Part shown: piece by piece, positions 45,311 through 56,428 of the stretch
Layout: every line of letters begins with the position of its first letter
Position numbering within the stretch: the stretch's first letter is position 1
Assembly (NCBI GenBank): GCA_028280715.1
Contig: JANQLG010000001.1
Location: 1-64,000, forward strand
Source: Spongiibacteraceae bacterium
GTDB lineage: Bacteria; Pseudomonadota; Gammaproteobacteria; Pseudomonadales; Dasaniaceae
Direction: 5' to 3'
DNA length: 64,000 nucleotides
The notes under the pieces: generated by a model
Told to the model about the DNA's origin: nothing
Databases searched by the model: none
Seen by the model: the letters and a program-made list of their open reading frames with translations, nothing else
Translations under genes and position numbers: made by a program

Positions 45311-46714
45311 TTAACGCTTCTTTTTGGCTTTTTGCGCTTGGTTTTTAATGCGGGTCTGCCGTTCCTGCTGGCGTTTACTGAGCTTACCGCGCTGTTCAGC
45401 GAAGGGGTTTTCACTGGATTTGAATTCAATCCGAACCGGCGTGCCCACCAGATCCATTTCACGACGAAATACTTTTTCCAAGTAACGACGGTAGCTATTT
45501 GGTACCTTATCGGTTTGGTTACCGTGAACGACAATAACCGGCGGGTTAGCACCACCGGCATGAGCGTATCGGAGTTTAATGCGACGACCGTTAATCATCG
45601 GCGGAGCATGTTCAAAAACTGCCATTTCCAGGATTTGTGTCAGCCTGTTGGTTTGCAGTTTTTTGGTGGAGGATTGGTAGGCCTGATCAATCGATTCATA
45701 GAGATGCCCTACCCCGGTACCGTGTAATGCGGAAATAAAATGCAGCTCGGCAAAATCAATAAACTGCAGACGACGCTCCAGTTCGTTTTTTACATAATGT
45801 TTATGGTCAGCATCCAAGCCATCCCATTTATTCAAAGCGATGACGATACCACGCCCCGAATCAATAGCCTGCCCTAATAAATGCAAATCCTGGTCAACCA
45901 CACCTTCCTTTGCATCTATCACCAACACCACTACATTGGCATCATCAATGGCCTTTAGGGCTTTAACAATAGAAAACTTCTCAACCGTTTCTTTGACATT
46001 TTTTCTGCGACGAACACCGGCGGTATCGATAATGGTGTAATGCTCACCTTCGCGTTCGTAATCGATATAAATACTATCGCGTGTAGTACCAGGATGGTCG
46101 TAAACCACCACCCGTTCTTCACCGAGCATGCGATTAACTAATGTGGACTTACCAACATTCGGACGGCCAATAATAGCTATTTTAACGCCACGGCTTTCCT
46201 CTTCCTCTTGTTCTGATGGTTCAGCCGGGAAATGCGCTAACATATCCTCCAATAGTTGCCTAACCCCTTTGCCATGTGTCGCAGTCACTGGATACAACTT
46301 TTGAATACCGAGCGAATAAAAATCCGCCATCGCCACATTGGGGTCTACGCCATCAATTTTATTGGCAACGTAAAAAACCGGCTTATTGGATTGACGTAAT
46401 TTATGTGCAAGAACTTCATCCCCCGATGTCAGTCCCGCACGCGCGTCGCAAAGAAAAAAGATAGCATCCGCCTCATCGACAGCCTGCAATGACTGCTGCG
46501 CCATAGCAGCGTCTATGCCCTCTTCTTCACCCGTGATACCACCGGTATCAATCACAATAAAATGTCTATTACCCAAACGGGCTTCACCGTATTTTCTGTC
46601 GCGCGTTAGACCGGGGAGATTGGCCACCAACGCATCTCTACTGCGAGTCAAACGGTTGAATAACGTTGACTTACCAACGTTAGGACGACCAACCAATGCG
46701 ATTACGGGGACCAT
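45311..46714 (-). CDS. der: GTPase Der (EngA), ribosome assembly factor
   Basis: A 467-residue double GTPase: G-domain 1 with [13 protein letters not shown] and NKID, G-domain 2 with [13 protein letters not shown] and NKWD, and a C-terminal KH-like domain ending Lys/Arg-rich. Der is needed for large-subunit ribosome assembly. I start at ATG 46714 ([14 protein letters not shown]), the family start. A frame opening at 46789 adds 25 residues that are not conserved. It closes the bamB-yfgM-hisS block in the usual order. Confidence 0.96.
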   Translation of the reverse strand: MVPVIALVGRPNVGKSTLFNRLTRSRDALVANLPGLTRDRKYGEARLGNRHFIVIDTGGITGEEEGIDAAMAQQSLQAVDEADAIFFLCDARAGLTSGDEVLAHKLRQSNKPVFYVANKIDGVDPNVAMADFYSLGIQKLYPVTATHGKGVRQLLEDMLAHFPAEPSEQEEEESRGVKIAIIGRPNVGKSTLVNRMLGEERVVVYDHPGTTRDSIYIDYEREGEHYTIIDTAGVRRRKNVKETVEKFSIVKALKAIDDANVVVLVIDAKEGVVDQDLHLLGQAIDSGRGIVIALNKWDGLDADHKHYVKNELERRLQFIDFAELHFISALHGTGVGHLYESIDQAYQSSTKKLQTNRLTQILEMAVFEHAPPMINGRRIKLRYAHAGGANPPVIVVHGNQTDKVPNSYRRYLEKVFRREMDLVGTPVRIEFKSSENPFAEQRGKLSKRQQERQTRIKNQAQKAKKKR

Positions 46715-46825
46715 AGAACAAAAACCAAAACGCCAAGAACTTAATTTCAAGAACCAAAAGGAGTGCGAGGCTACCTCATTGTCAGGCAAAACACTCAGTT
46801 CATATAATGTCTGACAATGAAGAAA

Positions 46826-48007
46826 TTAAAAAATAAATCGACCAGACTCATCCTGCAACTGATAGATGGCCAGCTTGCCGCTGTTACCATACACCACCAG
46901 TTTATCGCCGACTGTCTGTAAATCGGCCTGAATGCCATCGGAATCAACTCGGGTACGAGCGGCAATTTGCCCATCAACCTGGGACAAGGCATGCAGATAA
47001 CCTTCAACATCACCGACTATCACATAACTGCCAAGGATTGCAGAACCCGATAATTTTCTGCGCGCTAATACGGTTTGTGCCCAACGCGCACCACGGCCGT
47101 TAGTCTCAAATGCCGTGACGCTACCATCGGCACCTGCAACATACACGCTATTAAAACCTTGTGACATGCCCACATGACTAGAGGTGTCATAACTCCAAAG
47201 ACGTCTGCCAGAAGCAGGATCAATCGCCGCTACTTTACCCTGATAGCTGGTCGCATAAATCACGTTGTTAACTTCAAGTAACGCGCCATCGACATCGATA
47301 ATGCGTTCAATTTCGGAATCACCGGTTGCAACAGCCACTCGTGTATTCCAACGAACCTTGCCAGTATCCATATCAAAACTAATCACACGACCATTGGCGA
47401 AACCGGCTATTACTGTATTGCGAAATAATAATGGACGACTGGTTCCACGTAACGTCAAAACCGGCACTGTGGTTTGATAAGACCAAACCCGACTGCCGTC
47501 TTCCACAGCCAGCGCCAACAATTGACCATCAAAGGTTTGGACGAAAACTAATGTATCGTTACTTTGCGGCGCTGCTAATACTTCACCACCAACCTGGGTA
47601 CGCCACACTTCGTCACCACTGGCTTTGTCCAGCGCTATCACCTCACCGGAAGAAGCACCGACATAAACCTGCTTTTCACCAACACCGACACCACCGACCA
47701 GCAGCTGATCAAGATTAGTACGCCACTGCCTGTCACCCTCATCGAGACTCAAGGCCTTGACAGTACCATCAGCACCGGCAGCATAGATGGTGTTGCCATC
47801 AACCATTGGCTCCAGGCGATTGAAAATTCCACCCTGACCATCACCAATCGACGTGCTCCACACCCTTTTAAAATATTGCTGCGCTTCAAAATCAACTAAT
47901 GGTGCAGGCCCTTCGTCTTCCTCACCATCAAAGGTGCTACAAGCTGATAGAACAAAGCCTAAACCAACAATGAAGAGCGAACGGAGTATCAAACGGTATA
48001 GATACAT
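46826..48007 (-). CDS. bamB: BamB, outer membrane protein assembly lipoprotein
   Basis: A 393-residue lipoprotein: signal MYLYRLILRSLFIVGLGFVL ending LSAC, then an eight-bladed PQQ-type beta-propeller with repeats of the form DGTVKALSLDEGDRQWRT, GEVIALDKASGDEVWRT and GKVAAIDPASGRRLWSY. BamB supports BamA in folding outer membrane barrels. The ATG at 48007 follows the yfgM stop at once. The longer frame opening at 48073 overlaps yfgM and is not used. Confidence 0.95.
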   Translation of the reverse strand: MYLYRLILRSLFIVGLGFVLSACSTFDGEEDEGPAPLVDFEAQQYFKRVWSTSIGDGQGGIFNRLEPMVDGNTIYAAGADGTVKALSLDEGDRQWRTNLDQLLVGGVGVGEKQVYVGASSGEVIALDKASGDEVWRTQVGGEVLAAPQSNDTLVFVQTFDGQLLALAVEDGSRVWSYQTTVPVLTLRGTSRPLLFRNTVIAGFANGRVISFDMDTGKVRWNTRVAVATGDSEIERIIDVDGALLEVNNVIYATSYQGKVAAIDPASGRRLWSYDTSSHVGMSQGFNSVYVAGADGSVTAFETNGRGARWAQTVLARRKLSGSAILGSYVIVGDVEGYLHALSQVDGQIAARTRVDSDGIQADLQTVGDKLVVYGNSGKLAIYQLQDESGRFIF

Positions 48008-48011
48008 AAGT

Positions 48012-48785
48012 TTAAGCGCCTTGATTATCTGCAGAATTGTCAGCAGAAACATCTTCTGCACTCGTATCTTCACTCACTTCTTGCTCTGCTGTTGATGGGC
48101 CTTCACCAGCTGAAGGCTCTATAACATTTGAATTAAGCTGTTCTATTTTTAGATCTAGCAATCGATTCATCGCAGGAGGATCTGCCTGAAGATTTAACTC
48201 TTGCGCCTTTTGGTAAGAAAGCAACGCTTCCGTATTGTTGTTCTGGGCCCAGTAAATATCGCCCTTTAATTCTGCAAAGGCCGCTGCATAAGCTGCAATA
48301 CCTGTCGACGCCAGCGACATTGCTTCAGAATATTTTTCCTGTGCATACAGGACACGTGCTAAACGCAATGTCGCCTGATCAAGAATTTCAACGGTGTCAC
48401 TGTTTTCTGTTACCCAGCGCAGTTCCTGCTCAGCCGCTTGCAAGTCATTTTCATCAACAGCCAGTTTTGCCTTATACAACGCTGCAAATTCGGCATAGGT
48501 CGAACCAGAAAAATCCTGTTTGAGCGTCTCGGCCAAATGTTTTGCTGTTGCTTTCTGTTCAGGCGTAGCTTGCGGCATATTAGCCGTATTGACTGCCACT
48601 ACCAGGTTTTCATAGGCGGCCGATGCATTAGCGATATTAGCCTGTTGTTGGTTTTGCCACGCCTGCCAGCCGAACACCCCGGATACAGCAATTGCCACGC
48701 TGATCAACGTCGATTGACCATTTTCCTTCCACCATTTTTTTAGTGCTTCAACCTGTTCTTCTTCTGTTTGATAGCCTTCAGACAT
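48012..48785 (-). CDS. yfgM: YfgM-like membrane-anchored TPR protein
   Basis: A 257-residue protein: cytoplasmic N-terminus (TEEEQVEALKKWWKENG), one membrane helix (about 25-43, ending GVFGWQAWQNQQQ), then periplasmic TPR-like helices and an acidic tail (EDTSAEDVSADNSADNQGA). YfgM of E. coli works with PpiD at the Sec translocon. Between hisS and bamB is its standard place, and it stops just before bamB. Confidence 0.9.
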   Translation of the reverse strand: MSEGYQTEEEQVEALKKWWKENGQSTLISVAIAVSGVFGWQAWQNQQQANIANASAAYENLVVAVNTANMPQATPEQKATAKHLAETLKQDFSGSTYAEFAALYKAKLAVDENDLQAAEQELRWVTENSDTVEILDQATLRLARVLYAQEKYSEAMSLASTGIAAYAAAFAELKGDIYWAQNNNTEALLSYQKAQELNLQADPPAMNRLLDLKIEQLNSNVIEPSAGEGPSTAEQEVSEDTSAEDVSADNSADNQGA

Positions 48786-48864
48786 TTCTTTATCTCTTTA
48801 CTCTTGTTACTTTCGCTAATGTTACTTTCACTAACTTTTTATTCGTTGTTTATTCACGATGAAA

Positions 48865-50169
48865 CTAAAATATTTCAGCCAATTTCTCGGCCACAACATT
48901 ATTTTCTACGGTCTGTTGTCCTGATTCACCTTCAGGCTGCTCTCCCTCAACTTCCTTACGAAGCCATTTGATATTGACCAAACCCTGCTCGGCCTCATTA
49001 TCACCCATCACCAGAGCAATACGAGCGCCACTTTTATCCGCTTTTTTAAACTGGCTCTTAAAGCTACCGCCCCCACAATGGAGCTGTAATTTAAGGCCGG
49101 GGAGTGTATCACGAATCTGCTCGGATAGTTGAAATGCTGATAATTCCGCCTTTTCACCAGCTACCACAAAATACACATCTGGCGCTGCTGAAATAGTGTC
49201 CGGAAGGACCTTCAGTTCCTGCAACATCAGACACAAGCGCTCAATGCCCATGCCGAAACCAATAGCCGGTGTCGATTTGCCGCCCAGCTGCTCAACCAGC
49301 CCGTCGTAACGACCACCTGCGCAGACAGTTCCCTGCGCGCCGAGCTGATCGGTAATCCATTCAAAAACTGTTTTGTTGTAATAATCCAGGCCTCTTACCA
49401 GACGTGGATTAACTTCATAGTTGATACCCGCCGTATCAAGCAGCGATTTTAGTTTCGCGAAGTGCTGTTGAGAATCTTCGTCCAGATAGTCGGCCAACAA
49501 TGGTGCACCATCCAGTAAAACTTGCGTATCGGCATTTTTACTGTCCAGGATACGCAATGGATTAGACTCAAGCCGACGTTGACTGTCTTCATCCAACTTA
49601 TCGAAATGCTGCTGTAGATAATCAACCAGCGCCTGACGATAATCAGCTCGTGCTTGCAGGCTGCCAATGCTGTTGAGTTGCAAACTGACATGTTCTTCGA
49701 TACCCAACTCTTTCCAAAGGCGAGCGGTCATCATAATAATTTCAGCATCGATATCCGCGGAGGCAATACCAAAGGTCTCCACACCTATTTGATGAAACTG
49801 GCGCAAGCGGCCCTTCTGTGGTCGCTCATAGCGGAACATTGGGCCGGCGTACCACAAGCGCTGAATTTGTTGATTATCCAGCAGACTGTTTTGCATACAG
49901 GCACGCACACAGCTAGCCGTACCTTCAGGGCGCATGGTGACACTTTCACCGTTGCGATCATCGAAGGTGTACATTTCTTTCTCAACTATGTCGGTCACTT
50001 CACCGATGGAACGCTTGAATAACTCGGTCTGTTCCAGAATTGGAAAACGAATTTCCTGATAGCCATAGCGACTCAACACATCGCTAACGATGCGCTCAAG
50101 ATACTGCCAAAGAGAAGAATCCGCTGGCAGAAGATCGTTCATGCCGCGAAGGGATTGAATTTTTGCCAA
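48865..50169 (-). CDS. hisS: Histidyl-tRNA synthetase
   Basis: A 434-residue class II aminoacyl-tRNA synthetase: [13 protein letters not shown] at the start, motif 2 ([21 protein letters not shown]), the histidine-specific [16 protein letters not shown] and [14 protein letters not shown], motif 3 ([11 protein letters not shown]), and the C-terminal anticodon-binding domain. The start is TTG (residues MAKIQSLRG are conserved), with GGAAAAG close upstream. An ATG nine codons later would cut off conserved residues. Confidence 0.95.
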   Translation of the reverse strand: MAKIQSLRGMNDLLPADSSLWQYLERIVSDVLSRYGYQEIRFPILEQTELFKRSIGEVTDIVEKEMYTFDDRNGESVTMRPEGTASCVRACMQNSLLDNQQIQRLWYAGPMFRYERPQKGRLRQFHQIGVETFGIASADIDAEIIMMTARLWKELGIEEHVSLQLNSIGSLQARADYRQALVDYLQQHFDKLDEDSQRRLESNPLRILDSKNADTQVLLDGAPLLADYLDEDSQQHFAKLKSLLDTAGINYEVNPRLVRGLDYYNKTVFEWITDQLGAQGTVCAGGRYDGLVEQLGGKSTPAIGFGMGIERLCLMLQELKVLPDTISAAPDVYFVVAGEKAELSAFQLSEQIRDTLPGLKLQLHCGGGSFKSQFKKADKSGARIALVMGDNEAEQGLVNIKWLRKEVEGEQPEGESGQQTVENNVVAEKLAEIF

Positions 50170-50233
50170 AGTCTTTTCCGTTTAAATACCTAAAACTATT
50201 TCGAAGAAGTTATTACTTTAGAACGTTATTATT

Positions 50234-51349
50234 TTACTGTTGCTTTGCAATCAGGTCTTGTTCGGCTTGCTGTTTATCTGCCACTTTCTGTCGAATCAAG
50301 GTTTCCAAATGATCAACCATATTATCCTTTTCGATTTTATGATCCTTTTCACCATCGACGTAAATCAAATGCTTGGGCGTACCGCCGGTTAAACCAATCT
50401 CCGCCTCCTTGGCTTCACCCGGGCCGTTCACAATGCAACCAATCACAGCCACATCCAGCGGTGTGGTGATATCTTCCAGCCGCCCTTCCAATTCATTCAT
50501 AGTGGCGACAACATCGAAGTTCTGACGCGAGCAGCTTGGGCAGGCAATAAAATTGATGCCTTTACTACGCAGCTTGAGACTTTTAAGAATCTCGTAGCCA
50601 ACTTTTACTTCTTCTACCGGGTCAGCTGCCAATGAGATACGAATAGTGTCACCGATACCATCCATTAATAACATACCCAACCCTACCGCAGACTTTACGG
50701 TACCGCCTCTGAGACCACCAGCCTCAGTGATACCTAGATGCAGGGGCTGATCAATTTTTTCTGCAATCTTGCGGTATGCCTCTACCGCCATAAATACATC
50801 GGAGGCTTTGACGCTGAGTTTAAAATTAGGGAAATTCAGTTTGTCGAGAATATCCACATGTCGCATGGCTGATTCAACCAATGCATCCGGGGTCGGTTCA
50901 CCATATTTTCGTTGCAGTTCTTTTTCCAAAGAACCCGCATTCACTCCAATACGTAGTGGAATATTTTTGTCCTTGGCCGAATCGATCACCGCTCGAACGC
51001 GATCTTCACGACCGATATTGCCGGGGTTGATACGCAGACAATCAACACCGTATTCAGCCACTTTCAGGGCAATTTTGTAGTCAAAATGAATATCAGCCAC
51101 TAGCGGTACATTGACCCGCTCCCGGATCTGTTTAAAGGCTTCTGCCGCCTCCATTGAGGGCACAGACACACGCACAATATCGGCACAGGCCTCCTCCAGT
51201 CTTAAAATCTGGGCAACTGTCGCATCGACATCACAGGTATCAGTATTCGTCATACTCTGCACTGTAATGGGAGCATCACCACCTACTGGCACATCCCGGA
51301 CCATTATCTGGCGGGATTTTCTTCGTTTAATGGGTGATTCCATCTGCAT
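50234..51349 (-). CDS. ispG: 4-hydroxy-3-methylbut-2-enyl diphosphate synthase (IspG/GcpE)
   Basis: A 371-residue Fe-S enzyme of the MEP isoprenoid pathway that makes HMBPP from MEcPP. It has a TIM-barrel ([33 protein letters not shown]) and a C-terminal Fe-S domain with CPSCSR and [13 protein letters not shown], giving the three cysteines and glutamate that ligate the 4Fe-4S cluster. AGG lies eight bases before the ATG. The cluster must be supplied by the SUF system encoded in this same window. Confidence 0.96.
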   Translation of the reverse strand: MQMESPIKRRKSRQIMVRDVPVGGDAPITVQSMTNTDTCDVDATVAQILRLEEACADIVRVSVPSMEAAEAFKQIRERVNVPLVADIHFDYKIALKVAEYGVDCLRINPGNIGREDRVRAVIDSAKDKNIPLRIGVNAGSLEKELQRKYGEPTPDALVESAMRHVDILDKLNFPNFKLSVKASDVFMAVEAYRKIAEKIDQPLHLGITEAGGLRGGTVKSAVGLGMLLMDGIGDTIRISLAADPVEEVKVGYEILKSLKLRSKGINFIACPSCSRQNFDVVATMNELEGRLEDITTPLDVAVIGCIVNGPGEAKEAEIGLTGGTPKHLIYVDGEKDHKIEKDNMVDHLETLIRQKVADKQQAEQDLIAKQQ

Positions 51350-51396
51350 TGCTACAACCTGCCTGCACGAGGGCTTTTACTGACCAGCTATTAAAA

Positions 51397-52308
51397 TTAC
51401 TCTTCACCAACGACAAAGCGGGAGGAATTTCTGCCACTTCTAATCGGGATGTCAAAGGATTCGCCATTATAATCCAGGCTGACACCCGGCGCATAACCCA
51501 ACAATACTTCAAAGGGAGCCAATCCACTCAGCTCCAATTTATCATCTGCACGTTTCAAATCAGCGAAAATGACTTTGTCGCTGCTGTCTTTGATCTCTAC
51601 CCAGCAATCCTCAGTGAAAGAAAAGTGAAGCAGGCTGCCTATAGTGTCCGTCAGAATAGAATCCAATACTGCTTGCTCACCAGTCACATCCGGCAACGGT
51701 TGGCTAATTATACCTTCGGCCAGCTGATCGGGACGCTGTGGTATTTGTGCTATATCCTGCTCTTGTGTACTCGATTCAGAAACCGCTATTTTATCTACCT
51801 TGGGTTTTAACTCCTGTACAAACTCATTGTTATTTTCATCTATCTCTGTTGAAGCTAAAGCCGTGCTTTCAACTGTTTCCACAGAACTATCACCCTGATA
51901 GGCGGCCCACAAAAATACCATCAACACTAAAACAAAACCCGCCAACCAGTATTGCAAACTATATCCTTTGCTTGGGCGTTGTATAGGTTGTGCAACGGCA
52001 GCAGGCTTTTTAATTTCAGCCTGTTCCTGGCCGGGCAAACTGGCGCTAAATAATCCAACAACTTCTTCGGCATCAAGCTCTAATAGGCGAGCATAACTTT
52101 TCAAATACCCTTTACAAAAAATTGGGCCATTAAAAAAACTGAAATTATCTGTTTCCAATGCTTCAACTTGGTTCGGAAGCAAATGCAGCTGTTCGGCAAC
52201 CTCTCGAATACTTAGGCCAGCTTTTTCACGCGCTGCTAGCAACAGTGCTCCCGGCAATTGAATCTGTTCTTGTTTTTCTTTTTCCGTCACAGGCGCATCA
52301 TTATTCAT
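51397..52308 (-). CDS. rodZ: RodZ, cell-shape protein with helix-turn-helix and DUF4115 domain
   Basis: A 303-residue protein: cytoplasmic helix-turn-helix (AREKAGLSIREVAEQLHL, then NQVEALETDNF), a membrane helix (LQYWLAGFVLVLMVFLWAAY), a periplasmic low-complexity linker, and a C-terminal DUF4115 domain (CWVEIKDSSDKVIFADL; GYAPGVSLDYNG). RodZ links MreB to the cell-wall machinery. The ATG at 52308 overlaps the pilW end; an upstream GTG at 52320 is less likely. Confidence 0.93.
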   Translation of the reverse strand: MNNDAPVTEKEKQEQIQLPGALLLAAREKAGLSIREVAEQLHLLPNQVEALETDNFSFFNGPIFCKGYLKSYARLLELDAEEVVGLFSASLPGQEQAEIKKPAAVAQPIQRPSKGYSLQYWLAGFVLVLMVFLWAAYQGDSSVETVESTALASTEIDENNNEFVQELKPKVDKIAVSESSTQEQDIAQIPQRPDQLAEGIISQPLPDVTGEQAVLDSILTDTIGSLLHFSFTEDCWVEIKDSSDKVIFADLKRADDKLELSGLAPFEVLLGYAPGVSLDYNGESFDIPIRSGRNSSRFVVGEE

Positions 52309-53065
52309 TATCAAAGGCACCTTTATATTCCAGATATTCTTTTGATGTCGGGTATAGGTTTTTCAATGCCAAAGCATAACTGGATAACGCATCTTGATTA
52401 TCAAACTTAACTGCCAACTGAATGCCTAACCACAATGCCTGCGGTGGTTGCTGTCTTACTCGGGAACGATAGGTATCGTAGTACTGTTGCGATAAAGAGT
52501 ACTCTTCCAATTTGAAATACACATTGGCTAGTTCATACAGCATAGTAATGCTGTTACGATCCATTAGATGGGCACGTTTAAAGGCCGACTCTGCCTTGGC
52601 ATAGTCTTCCATCTGATAATAACAACGGCCCAAATTGACCAGAGCTAATGTTCTATTTCGGTAAAGCGTATCGGCAGTCACCACTTCCAGCTGCTCAGCC
52701 GCCTTCTGATAACGCTTTTGTTGGTAAAGGAAAACTGCGTAGTTATTGCGAACTCGAGACAAGCCGGGATCTAGCCGAATAGCTTTCTCGTAATTTTCTT
52801 CAGCCAGATTTAGCTCACCGGTGTTTTGAAAAACCAAAGCAAGCCCTTCGTAGATCTCGGCAGAGTCGTCATCAATTTCTAGCGCAATCCTAAGATGACG
52901 CTTAGCAGCGTCCCAGTTTTTGTCCTGAATATAGGAACGGGCTAGCTGAAGAGAATCTGAAAGTGCCTGTTGCCGATTGGCCTTGTCACCCACTCCACCT
53001 GTCTCGGTGGTTACACAGGCCGTTAAGGCGGAAAGCATCATTATTATTAATACGCGTAAGATCAT
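52301..53065 (-). CDS. pilW: PilW/PilF, type IV pilus biogenesis lipoprotein
   Basis: A 254-residue lipoprotein: signal MILRVLIIMMLSALTAC, then about six TPR repeats (ALEIDDDSAEIYEGLALVF; YEKAIRLDPGLSRVRNNYAV; FKRAHLMDRNS). PilW/PilF helps the secretin PilQ assemble in the outer membrane. The order rlmN-pilW-rodZ-ispG is conserved in gammaproteobacteria. GGGA lies about eight bases before the ATG at 53065. A longer frame starts with ATG at 53095, where it shares one base with the rlmN stop (TAATG) but has no nearby ribosome site; both remain possible. Confidence 0.92.
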   Translation of the reverse strand: MILRVLIIMMLSALTACVTTETGGVGDKANRQQALSDSLQLARSYIQDKNWDAAKRHLRIALEIDDDSAEIYEGLALVFQNTGELNLAEENYEKAIRLDPGLSRVRNNYAVFLYQQKRYQKAAEQLEVVTADTLYRNRTLALVNLGRCYYQMEDYAKAESAFKRAHLMDRNSITMLYELANVYFKLEEYSLSQQYYDTYRSRVRQQPPQALWLGIQLAVKFDNQDALSSYALALKNLYPTSKEYLEYKGAFDNE

Positions 53066-53094
53066 CCTATTTATCCCGTCACCCTTCATCATCA

Positions 53095-54264
53095 TTAACG
53101 CACGTTAATTACCTGGCTCTCAGTATAGTTGGCTCTATGGCGTTCGCTACGTTTTGTGCGATCTTCTACTTGCCCAACTAACTGACCACAGGCGGCATCA
53201 ATATCATCACCACGGGTACTGCGGATGGTGGTTATAAAATTGGCATCACTCAGAATCTGCCAGAAACGCTGTACAGCCTTTTTACTTGGGCGTTGATAGT
53301 CCGAGAGTGAAAAGGGGTTAAAGGGAATCAAATTGATCTTACAGGGGAAACCCTTCAGCAATTCCACCAATTCTCTGGCGTGTTCAGGCTGGTCATTAAC
53401 ACCAGCAATCAACGTATATTCGACGGTAGTTACCCGATGCGTATCCGATTGCTTATCCCAGTAACGATTACAAGCCGCTAACAACTCGGCAATGGGGTAA
53501 CGCTTGTTGATCGGCACTAATTGATTGCGCAGCTCATCGTTGGGCGCATGTAGCGAAATAGCCAATGACACTTCAGAAACATCACCCAGGCGATCCAAAG
53601 CCGGAACTACTCCCGAGGTACTCAATGTCACTCGTCGTTTTGAAATACCATAGCCAAAGTCATCCAACATAAGACTCATGGCATCGACAACATTATCGAA
53701 ATTCAGTAACGGCTCACCCATCCCCATCATCACCACATTAGTGATAATGCGTTTTTGTGAGTCAACAAAGCCATCGAAGGATTTAACCGCCAAAAATACC
53801 TGGCCAATAATCTCGGCAGCCGTCAGGTCACGCTGGAATCCCTGTTTACCGGTAGAACAAAAACTGCAATCCAAGCTGCAACCAACCTGGGAAGAAACAC
53901 ATAATGTGGCGCGACCACCATCAGGGATATAAACCGTTTCTACCAAACCGCCGCCACCGACTCGAATGGCCCATTTACGGGTGCCGTCGGCAGAATCATG
54001 CTGACTAACGATTTCAGGGGGACGAATTTCGGCTTTTTGTTTTAGCTCTTCGCGCAGCTTTTTGCCGATATTGGTCATTTGGTCGAAGTCTTCCACACCG
54101 TTGTGGTGAATCCACTTCAACACCTGCTGTGAACGAAAAGGTTTCTCACCGATAGAAACGAAAAAATCGGCCATCTTTTCGCGCGAAAGCCCCAGAAGAT
54201 TCACTTTCTCCTCTGGGGCTTTCGAAGAATCGTTCGTAGCATATTGTGCAACTGCATCAGACAC
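53095..54264 (-). CDS. rlmN: RlmN, 23S rRNA A2503 / tRNA A37 methyltransferase
   Basis: A 389-residue radical SAM enzyme. The cluster motif is CSLDCSFC (C-x3-C-x2-C) and the late Cys in DAACGQL fits the methyl-carrying catalytic cysteine. RlmN methylates C2 of adenosine in 23S rRNA and in some tRNAs. The start is GTG at 54264, backed by AGGTG eight bases upstream. The protein needs a 4Fe-4S cluster. Confidence 0.95.
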   Translation of the reverse strand: MSDAVAQYATNDSSKAPEEKVNLLGLSREKMADFFVSIGEKPFRSQQVLKWIHHNGVEDFDQMTNIGKKLREELKQKAEIRPPEIVSQHDSADGTRKWAIRVGGGGLVETVYIPDGGRATLCVSSQVGCSLDCSFCSTGKQGFQRDLTAAEIIGQVFLAVKSFDGFVDSQKRIITNVVMMGMGEPLLNFDNVVDAMSLMLDDFGYGISKRRVTLSTSGVVPALDRLGDVSEVSLAISLHAPNDELRNQLVPINKRYPIAELLAACNRYWDKQSDTHRVTTVEYTLIAGVNDQPEHARELVELLKGFPCKINLIPFNPFSLSDYQRPSKKAVQRFWQILSDANFITTIRSTRGDDIDAACGQLVGQVEDRTKRSERHRANYTESQVINVR

Positions 54265-54304
54265 TATCGTTACACCTCATACGTTTATCTCATAAAAAAC
54301 ACGC

Positions 54305-54733
54305 TTATGCGCGGCTGTAGATATCACTCGCAGCAAAAAAGTAAGCGATTTCACGCACTGCAGATTCTGGAGAATCAGAACCGTGAACTGCGTTGGCATC
54401 AATAGATTGAGCGAAGTCAGCACGAATAGTTCCTGCTTCAGCTTCTTGAGGGTTAGTAGCCCCCATCAGCTCACGATTCTTAGCGATAGCATTTTCACCT
54501 TCCAAAACCTGAACCATCACAGGGCCTGAAGTCATGAATTCAATCAACGCTGGGAAGAAAGGACGACCTTTGTGCTCTGCGTAAAAACCTTCAGCCTGCT
54601 CACCGCTCAATTGCAACATTTTAGAGGCAACAATGCTGAGACCATTTTTTTCAAAACGGCTGTAAATCTCACCGATAACGTTTTTGCCGACAGCATCAGG
54701 TTTAACAATAGAAAAAGTACGCTCTGTGGCCAT
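54305..54733 (-). CDS. ndk: Nucleoside diphosphate kinase
   Basis: A 142-residue enzyme that keeps nucleoside triphosphates balanced. It starts [20 protein letters not shown] and carries the phosphohistidine in [12 protein letters not shown] lies eight bases before the ATG. It lies alone between sufE and rlmN, which is the usual boundary between the Fe-S operon and the rlmN block. Confidence 0.96.
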   Translation of the reverse strand: MATERTFSIVKPDAVGKNVIGEIYSRFEKNGLSIVASKMLQLSGEQAEGFYAEHKGRPFFPALIEFMTSGPVMVQVLEGENAIAKNRELMGATNPQEAEAGTIRADFAQSIDANAVHGSDSPESAVREIAYFFAASDIYSRA

Positions 54734-54866
54734 GTTGGGGCTCCGTAGTTATTGCGACACCCAGATTGGGTATTGTCTATGAATGTTTGATTTTCAACCG
54801 TGTCACTTTTGGCATTCGCTACCTTCATTGACAGCAGGCTGAAAGACCGAAAATTTTGAAGCGCGG

Positions 54867-54872
54867 ATTATA
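54867..54872 (-). promoter_or_regulatory. Candidate -10 element upstream of ndk
   Basis: TATAAT followed by CCGCGC on the minus strand, about 135 bases before ndk. The -35 (near TCATTT) is weak, so this is a modest candidate. The rest of 54734-54993 shows no gene. Confidence 0.35.
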
Positions 54873-54993
54873 CGCAGATTTGTGTGAAATGAGTATAAAT
54901 TCCAGGCAGTTATATGGGCACTTACTCTAGCCACTTAGCGCTATCTCTTGAGAAAAGTTGACAGAAAAATTGCTGCCCGAGAATTTACTACCG

Positions 54994-55410
54994 CTAGGCC
55001 GCTTCGCTGGCTTCAGCAATAGCCCGGATTTTGGCGACAATAGCGCGTAAACCATTGCCCCTTGTTGGGCTTAAATGTCTTTCCAAATCAAGTGCTTGGA
55101 AGTAGTTGTTAATATCGAAATTAAGAATTTCACGCGGCGTTTTGCCATTAAAGGCAGCTAATACCAACACCAACAAGCCTTTCACAATATACGCATCAGA
55201 ATCCACTTCAAACTGCAACCGACCGTCGACAATATCCACATCCAACCACACATTGCTCTGACAACCCTTAACCAGTCGGCTGGGCGTCTGCAAAGCCACG
55301 TCCATTGCCGGTAAATCCTTTCCTAAATCGATGATGTAAGAATAACGCTCTTCCCAATCATCAAAGAAGCCCAGATCATCGATAATCTCTTCGGTCGTCG
55401 GTAATTTCAT
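54994..55410 (-). CDS. sufE: SufE, sulfur acceptor partner of SufS
   Basis: A 138-residue SufE-type protein with the acceptor cysteine in LVKGCQSNVWL (Cys50). It takes persulfide sulfur from SufS and hands it to SufBCD. It is the last gene of the leftward Fe-S operon, 45 bases after sufT. The ribosome site is weak. Confidence 0.94.
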   Translation of the reverse strand: MKLPTTEEIIDDLGFFDDWEERYSYIIDLGKDLPAMDVALQTPSRLVKGCQSNVWLDVDIVDGRLQFEVDSDAYIVKGLLVLVLAAFNGKTPREILNFDINNYFQALDLERHLSPTRGNGLRAIVAKIRAIAEASEAA

Positions 55411-55455
55411 AAAACTATTTCTAGTCGCTTTTATAGCTGTTACTGTTTCTAACTG

Positions 55456-55989
55456 TTAAAAGAACAAACCCGCCTCAAGTTGAGCCTCTTCACTCATCAT
55501 TTCACGCGACCAGGGCGGATCAAACACCAACTCTACCTGCACCAATTGAACGTTAGGTACTTTAGCGGTACGGTATTCTACATCACTCACTAACACAGGC
55601 CCCATACCACAACCAGGCGCAGTCAGAGTCATCACAATCTTAACTTCGCCCTTGTCTTGATCGATGCTGACTTTATAAATCAATCCCAGCGACACCAGGC
55701 TGATGGGAATTTCCGGATCATAAATGCTGTCCAGTGCCTGCCAAACCTGATCCTCATCAATTTCACCAGTGCCCTTATCTTCAAACTCCAACACTTCAAC
55801 CTGTTGGCCAATCGCATCGGCATCAGTACCATCGATACGCAGCATATTGCCCTGCCAAGTGACGGTATAATTGCCACCCAGAGCTTGATTGATAGTAAGA
55901 AATTCTCCCTTGGGAATGGTGGCAGGCTCACCGGAAGGCACCCGCCTAGCAGGACACTCGCGCTGAGTGACGGTCATTGACTGCTGCAT
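55456..55989 (-). CDS. sufT: SufT, Fe-S cluster maturation factor (DUF59)
   Basis: A 177-residue protein whose C-terminal half is a MIP18/DUF59 domain: ALDSIYDPEIPISLVSLGLI and TLTAPGCGMG. The N-terminal part (about 1-80) is typical of the proteobacterial SufT form. SufT helps mature Fe-S proteins and is usually part of a suf operon, as here. AAGG lies eight bases before the ATG. Confidence 0.93.
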   Translation of the reverse strand: MQQSMTVTQRECPARRVPSGEPATIPKGEFLTINQALGGNYTVTWQGNMLRIDGTDADAIGQQVEVLEFEDKGTGEIDEDQVWQALDSIYDPEIPISLVSLGLIYKVSIDQDKGEVKIVMTLTAPGCGMGPVLVSDVEYRTAKVPNVQLVQVELVFDPPWSREMMSEEAQLEAGLFF

Positions 55990-56018
55990 GCTAAGACCTT
56001 TTAACTGATCTGTGTGAC

Positions 56019-56378
56019 TTAGCTAACGCTAAAACTTTCGCCACAACCGCATTCGGCAATGACGTTAGGGTTATTAAATTTAACAACGGTATTGATGCCC
56101 TCAGTCACCAAATCGATTTCTGTACCGCGCAAAATTTCCAAGGCATCCTCAGCAACAGCAAGCTTCACTTTCTCTCCTGGTTGCAAGACCAAATCACTTG
56201 CTTCGGCGTTATCAACTAAATCCAATACATAGGCATAACCGGTACAGCCACTGGTTTGAGTACTAAGCCGAACCAGTTTATCGCTGTGATCGTTTAATGC
56301 TTTTTCAAAATGACACAAAGCCGCCTCCGTCATCGTGACAGCTGGTGCATTAGGATCAAAAGTCGAAACCGTTGTCAT
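56019..56378 (-). CDS. sufA: A-type Fe-S carrier protein (SufA/IscA/ErpA family)
   Basis: A 119-residue A-type carrier with the three ligand cysteines in SGCTGYAY and ECGCGESF. Such proteins pass assembled clusters to targets. In a suf operon it is best called SufA, though IscA and ErpA share the pattern. GGAG lies five bases before the ATG. It sits between sufS and sufT. Confidence 0.92.
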   Translation of the reverse strand: MTTVSTFDPNAPAVTMTEAALCHFEKALNDHSDKLVRLSTQTSGCTGYAYVLDLVDNAEASDLVLQPGEKVKLAVAEDALEILRGTEIDLVTEGINTVVKFNNPNVIAECGCGESFSVS

Positions 56379-56428
56379 ATTTTCTCCTTCACTACTCCCT
56401 AAAGCCTTACACTCAAGAAAAACCTTAG